Assembly: GCF_000471905.2 (NCBI RefSeq)
Contig: NW_006494856.1
Span: 964,241 to 1,028,240 of the forward strand
Reading direction: 5' to 3'
DNA length: 64,000 nucleotides
Source of the DNA: Amborella trichopoda
Lineage: Eukaryota; Streptophyta; Magnoliopsida; Amborellales; Amborellaceae
Part shown: piece by piece, positions 35,701 through 47,700 of the stretch
How positions within the stretch are numbered: position 1 is the stretch's first letter
Layout of the letters: every line of letters begins with the position of its first letter
Position numbers and translations under genes: made by a program
Notes under the pieces: generated by a model
Databases searched by the model: none
Told to the model about the DNA's origin: nothing
What the model saw: only the letters and a program-made list of their open reading frames with translations

Positions 35701-38700
35701 TTTCTTCGCTGAATTGCACTGAGCATGTTAGCACGATCGCATTGCAACAAACGGGACGCGATTTGGTGCCTGAACGAAGATTTGACAATCTTGAACTTTT
35801 GGCCGGAATTTGGAATTCCGCCTGCTGGAATCAGCAGTGACTTCGAGTTGATCTTGTACGAAATCCAACCGTTCATCACGTGCGGGTTTCGGACCAGTGA
35901 TAGCCATAGACCTTACGCACGCGATGCAATTGGTCGCACGTCGATCGGGCTCGTGGGTGCTGTGATTGGCGCTCGAGTGACCGGATGTACGGCAGGAAAT
36001 CTGTAACATGTTTCTTCGAATTGCGAACTTCTCTTTAGCTTTTCTCCCTGCTTCGACCTCGTCACGGAACGTACCATATATCAAAACGCTCGTTTCGACG
36101 AGACGAACACGCTCCAAAATTTTTGAGTGCGATTCGATCTCGGACGAGGGAGATATGGACGTTGCAAGTTCATTATTCGTAACTGTGCTTTAATGGAGTT
36201 AGTTGCAGGGTGGCCATACGGGAATAATGTGCAGCTTCTCCTGTTTCGGTCTTTTATCCATAACTTCTTCTTGTAGTGTTCGTTTAAGCTAAAATTTGAC
36301 CTTTGGAGCTTTTCAACTGTGCCGGATCCAATGGCAGTGGTCCCACGGTCGTTTGATGCTCTGAAAGTAGGGTTCGATTTATAGAGGTCCATTTTAGGGT
36401 GCTAGAGGTTGATTCTGCCAAAATGTTTCTTCGTCTGCACTGCCTTAGATATGTCGGAATGCGACGAAACTTGGCAGGATGTTTTTTGGAGTCCTTATGA
36501 AGTTCTTGACGAGTTCTTGAGCCATTATGAGATTGTCAAAATTTCCACTGTTTGTCAAGCTTTATTGACCGGCTTTTCTCTTTTATTCCGCATCGGGGAC
36601 CCATGGTGCTGAAAAATGTCTTCAAACAATGTGAAAGGTGGCACTCCCACTCTTGCCACTGGTCGTGATGTTTGGATAAAGGAAAGCACTCCTATTGTGT
36701 TCCCCTTTTATTGGAAATGCACTTCCCATTCTTGAAAAATCTTTCCCCTAGTGTATTTGAGGAAGATCCTCTTCGCCTCTATGGCAGGCTCCATTTTTGG
36801 AGGGCCTATAAAATGCATCACAAGGTAAGTAAGGGGAACATTGTCATTCTTGACCAAATTTGAAAAATTCTAGCATAAAAAGATTTTTAACTATATTTTG
36901 AAGTTATTTTTCCTTTGAAATATGTTTTTATGCTTTTTTGAAATATTTAATTTACGTGCTCACCCTTTCTTGGGAGCTTCAGGTGAAAAACTCTCCCTCA
37001 CTCCAATTATGGATGGAGTCCCCACCATGAAATTGGGGTCCAATGATGCAAAACCTTGATAAAGGTTTTATGGTTCCCTATCTCCTTGTCAAGTAAGCGC
37101 TTCGTTTTTCAGCTCTGATTCTTCTCCTGGGTAGAGCCATCTTTTCCCCTTGCTTTATTATGAGTTTAATATAAAGCATTGAGGGTCCTGTCAGGGTATT
37201 CCCTCCATGGGTAGGAAATGCCCTAGCATTAGTTGGGGTGATTATTTAAAGGGAAATTGTTTCATGCGGGCTGGACTGCATTTCTACAATATACAGTCCA
37301 GAGGTATAAAGCAGATGTAACTAGATGGTCCATCTAAAAACAAGGGCAACTAACGGTCCAAATATTTTTTAATATAATTATTATTTCTAGTTTTCAAAAT
37401 TTTTTTTTCTTTCATATTCATGATCTCCATGGTAAAGATTATATATTCACTAAAAATTAGGATCAAATTATGTTTAAAAAATATGTTTATTGCCAAGCCC
37501 GCATTTCTACAATATGCGGGCTGGCCACATAGAAATTGGGTCCTTGTTTAAAACCTTCCTTGGAGTGCTCTGAACCCCTCCTTTCAGCTAGCAAAGCTGT
37601 ACAAAAACCACGATAAACAAGTGCCAAGGCCTCTGCTTTAGGGAGGCAAGGCAGTAGAAAAATGTGTCTTGCCACTTTAGGGGGCATTAGAGAGGCTTGT
37701 GGTTCACTGATGGAACTGGACAATGATTTGGTGGAGGATCTGGAAATGATTTTTGGGTGTCTATTGATTATTGCTCTAGAGCAATGATTGATCCCCATTT
37801 TGAATCACAATGTATTTGGAGAGGGATGGGAGTGGTCTCACTGGTAGTAAAAGAAAAATGCCATGCGAGGGCTAATCTTAGATAACAAACTTGAAATGTG
37901 AAGGCGATTTGTCAACCGAAAGGGAAAGAACGTTCGGGAGGTTGTTATGTGCTTATTGCCCATAGGAGCTAGGTCATCTTTGTTAGAGGAATCCTAGAAC
38001 TAGAGTTGGTTGGTATAACATGACAAAACCACTGGAAGCAGGGCGAGGAAGATATCTAGGCAGGAAATGATCAATAGCTACCTAGAGAGGGCCAGTTTAT
38101 CAAAGGGTAGAGTAAAAATATTATAACAGTATGAAGCTGTAAGGTTCCTTGCTGAGGTATTATTTGAACATTTTTTTATCCTTCTTGACATTGAGGCTGC
38201 AAGAGGTTGCTCATCTCCCTTCTGGTTATCAAAATTTGGTTGGCCATCCAGTTTTTTGGTACAAGCCATCTGATGGCAATTTAGATGTCATATAAGATTG
38301 CTTTTGAATTGGTGGCTTTCTGGGTTGGGCCATCCAGTTTTTTGGCCTTCAGTGGGTTACCCCCCTGACCTTGAACAATCTTTTCGAATCCCCCTTTTCC
38401 CCACCTTTCTCAAGAAATGGCAAAAAACTTTGGCATCTCTTGGTTGCGGCCTTGCTTTGGAGCATATGGCTTGAGAGGAATTAATAAATTTTAGAGGTAC
38501 TGTGAAGAGCCAACACCAACTTTCCATCTTTGATTCCATCACAACTCTCATCTCCCTATGGGCCAAACTCATACCAACATTTGTCTCTATCCACATCACC
38601 CACTTCCTGATCAACTGGGAATGCCTCGTAAACTTATTTACTCCTACCATGAGACCTAGAGCAGCTTCCCCCACCCCCCACACCTGGTTTCCTTAAACTC

Positions 38701-41700
38701 AACACAAATGGGTCATCCCTCGGGAATTCAAGGTTTTTTGGAATTGGAGTCACGCTTGCAGATGCCTCTAGCACTCTCCTTACTTTCTCTCAGTTCAACG
38801 GTGTTAAGGACAACACCACTGCAGAGGCTTTGGCTGCCCTTGAAGGGCCTTAAACAAGTGGCTCACCTCGGGCCTATGACTCAAGGACTGATTGTTGAAT
38901 CAAACTCCAGCAACACCATTCAATGGGCCACTCACCAACAACCACCTTGGCGGCTCTATTCAATATTTGAACATATTTACTTTCTCTGCAGCTCTCTCCC
39001 ATGTGTAGCTTTCAGACATATTCTTTGAGAGGCTAACTCAGAAGCAGATGGGTTGGCAAAGGAAGGAGCAGTACAAGGTACAAGTGCAACCCTACCCCCC
39101 TTGTACCTCCCCTCTCCTCTCTCGCTCTTCTCCTTTTTCTACTTTCTTCCTCGTTATACACCTCATTCCCGTTCTCCCTCCAAAAACAAGAAAAGGAGGG
39201 AAAAAAGGGGGGAAAAAAAAAAACAGGAAAAAAATTCAGAAATAAGGGAGAAAAAATATATAGGTTTTTTTAAGCATATTCTCATTCCTTACCTTTCTGT
39301 CTCTCTCACCTCTCGCTCTACCCCCTTGTCTATTCATCTGCCTTTGTATTCAACTACTCTCTCTTCTTTCTCCCTTTCCCCTATCCCCCTCCCTCCTTTC
39401 ATCTGTTTTCTTTTTCCCATTTTTTCTTCCTTCCCTTACTCCCCTCATTTCCATTCACTCTTTGAGAGACATTTCTTTCTACCACCTTTTCTCCTTCTCG
39501 CTTCTTCCTCTATCTTCATCCTCACTTCTCTCCCTCCCCCCTTCGTTCATCTCACTGCCCCCACCTTTCTTTCTCCCAAACCCATCTCCTTTCCATATAT
39601 TCCCTCCTTTATATCTCTCTTTTCCTTTCCTCCATTTCTCTTCTTTTCTCTCCCTTTCCTCTCTTCCTCTAGGTACACTTCGTTCGAGCGAGCCACTGCA
39701 ACCTCGGATACATGAAGTCGAAAACCCGTCAAAGCCCTGCGAAGCATGTGACGTTCTCAAGGCAGAAGCATCCCAAGAGCCTTTTCAAGAACAAATTCCT
39801 CTTTCAGTTCTCTTTCTTCAAATTTGTCTTTGCCTTTTGAGCGAGTTACTGCAACCTTGGATAAGCGAACTCGAAGACCCGTCAAAGCCCTGTGAAGCAT
39901 GCGACATTTTCAAGGCGGAAGCATGCCAAGAGCCTCCTCAAGAACAAATTCCTTTTTCAGTTCTCTTTTTCCAATTTTGTCTTTGCTGTCACCCCTGGCA
40001 AAACTTCTCACTGTTGCACATATTTTTTCCCTTGTGTAAGTGGATTCGCCGTTTTTCTTAGCACCTATCATTGGGTCCTCTTTGTTGCAAATACTCTCTT
40101 AATCCTAGCATATCTACTGACTACCGTCGCTTTCTTTCTCTTTACCCTCTTTTCTTTACTCTATCTCCCCTCCAACAGTAATTGATGTAATATGAGTACC
40201 TAACTTGTGGGATGTCGTCTTGAGTTTCGTCCTTATGTAATTCCTTTTACTCTATATATACAGTTAACCTTTTCCTCAAAAAAAATAAACATACTATCAA
40301 TTGTTAAAAGTTTAAAAAGGGCATTACTATGAAAAGTTAAGCTGCTATCTGACAACATAAACCAACAAAAGGTGTTTTGTTTGTTGTACATCACACTTCT
40401 TTATCATCTGAGGTTACATACTAAAACTTTCTATTTGATGACAAGAGAAGACATTTGTCAAAATCTGACTGCCTTTCACATGGTCAACTTGATAGTCATT
40501 CTTGTTTGCGGTAATGCCTATATATCTGGTTATATTCAATCTATTGCTTCTTCTTGCATGTACATATCTATCTCACTACAGGCTCAAACATGATGACATT
40601 GATCAGTAGTTGCTATGGTTGGTTCTTTTGTTTTTGGTTTCTTAAAACCAATTCACTTGAGCTATAATATAAGATTTTCTCCTTGATTTGCTGCATTTTC
40701 ACTTGTGTCATGCATTGGAATTCTTGTAAGATCTGTGACCAACACTTTCTATACATGGGGAATGATTGTCTCTTTTTGATGATTAGATGGAAGAAAAAGT
40801 GAAGGAGATCGTGGAAATGAAACAGCGTAGCTTGGCAGAAGAGAACCAGAAAACACTTGATCTTTTGGAAGAAAGGTATCCTACAATTCCTCATTTCTTA
40901 TTTTGGTTTGATATGATATCCTTGTTCCTTCTTTTTCTCTTTGCTTTACATAGAAAGTATAGGTTTTCGCCAAAATCATGTCTTGGATGTAGCAGGTAAT
41001 TAGGTGATACTAAATTTGGGACCTGACTCATTCGAAGTATGTCCCTTACCACCATGCTAATTTTTGACAATTGATGAGAATCATCATCATCATCGTCAAA
41101 GCCTTTTTCTAACCGATTGGGGTTGCCTATATGAATCCTGGTCTGCCATTCTGCTCTATTAAGAGCCATACCCTCAGTGAGGTCATAAGTCCCGATATCT
41201 TTTCTCCCTACTTCAAACCACGTCCTGACAATTGATGACAATATGGAGCTGAATTTATTCATTCAGATATTTGTCAATACAAACTACTGCTGGCAATATA
41301 TTATGTTCCCTTACATTATATAGTTGCTGCATGATAAGTGATGATGGTGCATCAATTAGAGTTGATATTGACCTTTTTTCTTTTCCCTTGATTGATATTG
41401 CTTTTGGATTTATCTGGAAATCACTTCGCATCATGATTATTTTATCATGTTTTGACCATTTTGTTCGTGGGTAGCAGGCAGCGTCTCTTGCTTGATCAAT
41501 TACATAAAGAAAAAGCAAGTGTCTCAAATATGCAAAAGTTACATGAACTTGGACAGAAACAATTGTTTGACTTCAGCGCTCGTTCAGGTAACTTGCTGAA
41601 TGGTATCCCATGGGATTCTTATCCTTGTCAAAGTATAACCTCAATCTGGTATTTCTGGAAAGTGGCACATATAACTGCAACTGTGATACTCTTCTTTGGT

Positions 41701-44700
41701 GTATTTCTGTTACATATATCTTGGACTGAAATGATTGAATTGACTCTTTTCTATTATTTATTTTAGAGGAGGAAAGGGCAGCAAAGCAAACAGAAGTCAA
41801 TCTTCTAATGGATGAGGTCGAACGAGCTCAAGCACGGCTTCTTAGTCTTGAAAGGGAAAAGGTATACATACAATTATTAAAGAACAAAATGTTATCTATA
41901 GCAATCAATTGAAAAGAATTAAAGAACAAAATGTTATCTTTAGCAATCAATTGAAAAGTTGCAACAAAGAGCCATATCTTTACAGATTAACTGATGTAGA
42001 AAATAAGAATTTTTTTTAGAATACCAGTTGCAGATTATATGTTACATATTTTCGAGTTTTATATCGATTTATTACCCTTTCATTTATTTGATATTAGAAA
42101 TATTTTGGTACCTTGTTTCACATCTCATGAAGTGATAGTTTATATCATCATCAACATTATCTGAGCCTTATTCCAACTATTTGGAGTCGGCGGCACGAAT
42201 CGTGTTCCACCATTCCGCTCTATCAAGGGCTATACCCTTAATCAGACCATAAGTCAGTATATCTATTCTCAGTACTTCCATCCATGTCTTTTTGGACCTT
42301 CCCCCCGCTGCTTTAGAGCATTCCACTTGAACCACATTGCCCTCTGAACCGTATTTGCTCTAAGTTGACACTGCATATGGCCAGCTCACTTAAGTTTACT
42401 TTCCCTCATCTTATTACCTACTGGAGCAACCCCTAAATTGCGTCAAATGTATTCATTTTGAATTCTATCTTCTCTTGTCTTGCCACTCATCCATCGCAAT
42501 ATCCTCATCTCAAGTATACTCATTTTAAGAAAATGTTGTTTCTTGACGTGCCATCCCATAAAGCATGGTTGTTCTTACAGTAGGTCTATAGAACTTCTCT
42601 TTCAGTTTCATTTGTATGTGGCGATTACATAAAACTCTGGAAGCACATCTCCACTTTGGCCACCCAGCTCTAATTCTATGTTCAACATCTTTCTAAGTCT
42701 CTCCATTTTTATGGATTATTGACCGAGTATATCAAAAATAATCTTTTTTAGTTACTTCTTGGCCATCAATGTTGACTGCTACCTCATTTCTACCCTCTAT
42801 TATTACTGAAATTGCATTTGATATATTCTTTCTTAGTCCAGCTAATTTTAAGATATTGGATTTTAGAGCATCTCTCCAAAGTCATGACTTTGCATTGTCG
42901 TCGTCTCTAAACTCATCAAACAAAACTAAGTCATCCGTGAGCAACACATACCATGGTGTGTCATCTTGTAGACATCTAGTTAACTCTTCCAAAACCAAAA
43001 CAAATATATATGGATTCAATGCTAACCGCCTGATTTGGGCCTATGTCATTTAAAACGAACTTCTCTCCAATAGTTGTCCTCATACTAGTTCGCTCTCCCT
43101 CGTACATATCTCTTACCATGTAAAGTGATATTTCATATCAGTATATAAAAAACTAAAACTCAATGAAACTTAACTCGGTCACTGTCAAAACCGAGCCAAC
43201 CAGCCTAATTAAACAATTAATAAATTTTTCCAAATTTTTGAAACATTAGAAAACTAGTCTATGTATTGGGATTCAAGTCCAGGTTGTCAGCAAGTTAGAT
43301 CTCATTCTTACCACGTTGGAAAACACCATTTATGTGTATATATATATATATATATAACCAGAAAAGGGCGCATGCTGAGTTTTTCATTCATAAAACATGG
43401 CAACTGGGTGACTCAAGGTGAGTGTTTCCTAGTTGAAAATGAGTTTTTTATTCACTTGTTCGGGGATGGTTGAGTGCCACCCGCCACTAACATATTGCTG
43501 CAGTTCGCTAAATATTAAAAACTTAAATGATGAAAATAAAGAACAATAAACTGACTTCTGTAGTGTTGATGCATGAAAAGGCATCATCCTCCCAATCTAG
43601 AACTTGTTATGATCCTCTTAGAAAAGTCTGAAGTGAACTGCATGAATTTAACTGGTGGCTTAGCCATTTCATAATTTAGAGAGTGGATGTAAATTTGTTA
43701 GTAACTTTGTATTGTGCTACATGAGGGCCAGTTTGGCTAAGATTGTTATTTGCATTTTTATCATTACGACTTTTGTGGATGTGATGGAATAAGAACTTTC
43801 AATTGAACATCTCAGGTTTCATGAATGAAATTCAAGATTCAAGATATATATTCTTTATTCCATGCTTTCAAATTGTTGATTTAGGTTACTTCAATTCAGT
43901 GGAATTTGTTTGGGACACTGGCCATTACTGCCGCAATGGCAGGATTAAGCATGTTCTTTCTCAGTAGGAATTTACAATAACTGAATTTAATTTCTGTATT
44001 TGTTTAGTTAGTTACTTTTCAAAAACAGGATTGTTTAGATGCAATTTTCTGATTGTTTAGCTGTAGTTAATAAATCATACTTTTGTTCGTTTTGGCCATT
44101 TCATATGTGCTGTTTGGTTCTCTCATCCTGTCTTCCATTTAGCCTCACAATAAGTATTGGTTGAAAATAATCATCTTTTTTCTGCCCTTTGTGAAGTGTG
44201 TTTTAAAAAATTGTCATTTCTCAGAATTTATAGAAGATAGGTGCAAGTATTAACAAGATGTACGTCGAGAGGGAACATTATTGTTTTTGGGGAACAAAAT
44301 CAAGCATTTTGGGTCTCGTCCTTCAATTGAATCCTCATGGCAGTGCATCAGCCTGCTCGTTTCATTTCTCTCAATGAATGTTTGAAGGACACTGTAAATC
44401 TTGCAATCAGGTCTGCAGATTATGCTATAAAGCCTTCAAACATTGAATGTCTTGGAAAGCTACAAATTCTTCCAGGTTGCATTGATAAATACGAAATAAA
44501 TGTGTGAGGGAATTACATGTGTCATGGAAATGTGTTTGATTTTCCTCTCCATTGTCAGTGATTTAGATTCCTCTGTTGGGATAAGTGCTGCTGCAAACCT
44601 TTACTTTTTTATCTTAAGGTTATAGCTTGGTGTGTTAGCATGCCGAACTTGGGGATATTGGGCTGTATCTCACCTCTGTTCAGATTCGGTTAAAATTGTT

Positions 44701-47700
44701 AGTAACCCTTCCCATTGGTAAAAAAGACATGCTTAGATCTCCTTCAACAATTTGGTACATAATTTCAGGAACTAGAAGATTTCTTCCCTTTTCGGGCCTT
44801 GATGGACTCAGGGTTTAGCTCTTGTCACAGGCTCACTGTTTGCTGGAGACCAGTTGTTAATAAGTTTTTCTCCATGTTCGATACCACCTATGATGTCTTG
44901 ACTTCCTCTGATGTCTTGACAGAGAGCATACAACCGAGCAAAGTCCTCCATCTCAGGGCAGATCTATGAGATCAAAAATATCTTTTAATTATCTACCATG
45001 TTACCTGACTCAGTATTGTGGTAATGTTTGGTCTTAAGCTGTTGCATGCTTGAAGATTGCCACATTATATCTATGTTATTATGTTTACCAGTTAATGGGT
45101 ATTACATCTTTTAAACAAGTTACCTGCAATCTAATCAGATCTTGTTCCTATTCAGGAACTCCTACGCGCTCAATTACAAGCAACAAACCAAGAAGATGAG
45201 AAAAAGAAAAGGTGTGATGTTGCATGTTTGTTATTTCTGGTTGCCAACGACAGGCTTATAAGACATGTAGTTGGCTTATTTATTTTGTATGCGTTATTTG
45301 AATGTATTATTTTTTCTCTTTTGTTTATTACTGAATTTGAGATAGTTATTATCGTTCTATAGCGGAACTTCAAAGCAAAAGAGAAATATTGATAGGGTGT
45401 ACTAAATTGTCATTTAACTTTTTTGTCCTACATGCTGCTAATATTTTGTAAGTGGACGACATTTTGAATTATCACAAATGTTCAATGAAAGGGAGGGCTC
45501 TTGAACATCAGCAAACATACCAACAAGGAAGGGATTGCTTACTGATTGAAATTGCTATTTGGAAGCATCCTCTACAAAGAAGTGAAGGTGGCCTTGATAT
45601 ATGATAAGATGCAGTTGTCTGGGGTTGAGGATTTCTCACAGTTTCCTTTCATGAATTTCAAAGACAATTGTGAATAAAGTATTGGTTCTTTGATAATTTT
45701 CCTTGAATGCTTCAGAAAGCTAAGGGGTAATTTAACCTAATTTGGACTATTTAATGGAGGCTGATAGAAGTTTTCTTGTTAGATTTCATAAGAATATTCC
45801 TAATAGACCATTTAGAAGGGTTGAGCAGGTCATGCCTCTTATATCTTTCAGAGTTGCTGGAATTCATGTAGAGGGGAACTTTGAATTGGAAAACTTGTAA
45901 TTACCACATGATTGCAGTTCAGATATGGATGGGGAAAGCGGGCAACTACTTTCACAATGGTCCTTGGAAAAGGCATGTGATTTTGTTTGAGTGAACTCAT
46001 CTTAATGATGTAGTTGATCATAAGGGGATGGATAAGGTCCAAAAGCTTGTATGTGTATTATTAGTAGTTGGTCTCTGAAGGGTGTCCCATTTGCTCTTAT
46101 AAAGTGATGAGAACAACATTGCAAAGTGAAGTATGTAAGTCTTTACATCCATGTCTGTCTGCCTTTTCTGCAACTTGATGTAAATGATTTCTCTCAACAT
46201 ATAGGCAGTTTCAGAAGAAAATTTTTTTTTTGAAGAGAAATTGGTTATTTTTTTGTTGCACTATGAATGAAGTGCGTAGGCCTTCTACGCAAATACTTTA
46301 GGGGAAATCGACTTAATGGTGAACAAATTTGCTAGTAACCTAAATATGGATTTGTAAAAATATGCCTTTATTTAGTCTAAATTTTAATTATCTGGAGTTC
46401 AGGATTAAAGAAAGCCATTGTTTTTTGGGGTATATTTCCTAAGTTATCTTTTAATATTTTATTTAGTTCCTCAATCTGATAAATGGATTTTGCTTCCATC
46501 TATACTATACAATGTTATTATGGATTGGTCATCAGCCCTGTGAGGGCACCTGCCTGGCTGTTTCTTTGGTTAGATCTGTTAAATGTATAATATGTGAAAA
46601 CTGTTCAAAACCGCTCTGAAGTACTTTACTTCGGCCGGTTCAACCTTTTGAACCAGTTGAACTGACTGGTTCATACCGTTTCTGTCCAGTTCTATCCAGT
46701 TTGGGCAGTTACCAATTCATTGCTCTGACCATTGGCTGGTCGAATTGGTCGGACTGGCCAGTCCGGTGTGTTTTTAATAGCATTGATTCTGTATGAACAT
46801 GGGTATTATGTTACATTTATGGTTGATTACTTACATATGACTTGGGCTTTCTGGTGAAGCAAAGCCTCCCATTTTAGTATAAGAAATTCATGAAGAAAAC
46901 AGTTAATAAGCATTTGCAAGTGTTGCCCTTTGATTATGGAAGAGATAAGTCATGAATCAGATGAAGAAGTACCTGGAACTATATTATCAAGACTTATACA
47001 TGGAAGTCAAACACGAGCAGGATACAATTATGAGACTTGGAAGTTTCTGAAAAAATTGGGTGCAGGGACATGTAATATATTTATATTTAAAAAAAGCAAA
47101 ATATAGTAAGTGCGAAAATATATTATAAGGAAGAAAATTCTGAGAAACGAGTTTTAAAATAAAAGAGTAAAGAAAGACTATGATAGCCTACTATCCCAAT
47201 GACCAGTGGTATATCTGGCAACTTCCATATTAGCTTAGCAATTACTAAATTAGCTAACCTATAAATTATCTAAAGTTTATTTGACAAACAATCAATAAGT
47301 TTCTACATGGAAACCTAATAATCTTTAATAGGATGTGCTACTGCACTTTAATCCTATATTATAACATTTACAGAAACAACTTCTAAACTCATATCCTGCT
47401 AGTCTTATATAAGCTTGGCCATTTTTAATTTGCAAGTCCCCAAGTTTTGGGCTTAATGCTTATTGATCTGCCCTTCCTTATTACTTAGAATGCCTTTATA
47501 GCTTGCAGATTTCGCATTCCTGTTAGCAAATCTATGAAACTTCCAACTGCAGCACTTTATATAGAGAAGAAACTCATACTATTTATATTAATAGTGTTTA
47601 TCTTGAAATATTTTATCGATTAGTGAATTACTTGGAATATTGGAGGCCGATACTTGTATCCTTGGTCAAAACTCCAATAGTAACTTTTTTTTAAAATAAA

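Larger units (their letters stand above)
32107..36609. mobile_element. 4.5-kb element with about 1.25-kb inverted arms
   Basis: Left arm 32107-33360 and right arm 35330-36609 are reverse complements along their length with moderate divergence. Outer ends are GCACCATGGGT and ACCCATGGTGC. Shared inner strings include GCATTCCGA, GCAGACGAAGAAACATTT and GGGTTAGTTTTGGGTAAT. The central 2 kb is GC-richer and has no transposase I recognise. It resembles a foldback or long-TIR Mutator-like non-autonomous element. Two LTRs of one family inserted head to head would look similar. I see no clear target duplication. Confidence 0.7.
38190..40287 (+). mobile_element. 3' half of a sense L1-type LINE
   Basis: In shifting + frames the text matches the end of plant L1 ORF2. 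A region ending near 38480 precedes RNase H-like strings: [19 protein letters not shown] near 38900, [19 protein letters not shown] and FRHIL, then ADGLAKEGA near 39050. After a CT-rich stretch it ends with TATATATACAGTTAACC and an A-rich tail at 40270-40287, as L1 3' ends do. Stops break the frame. The 5' end is unclear. Confidence 0.8.

Noticed and set aside
39053..39715. 220-codon Ser/Pro/Phe-rich open frame
   Set aside because: It lies in a pyrimidine-rich low-complexity tract that keeps frames open by composition; no domain is visible.
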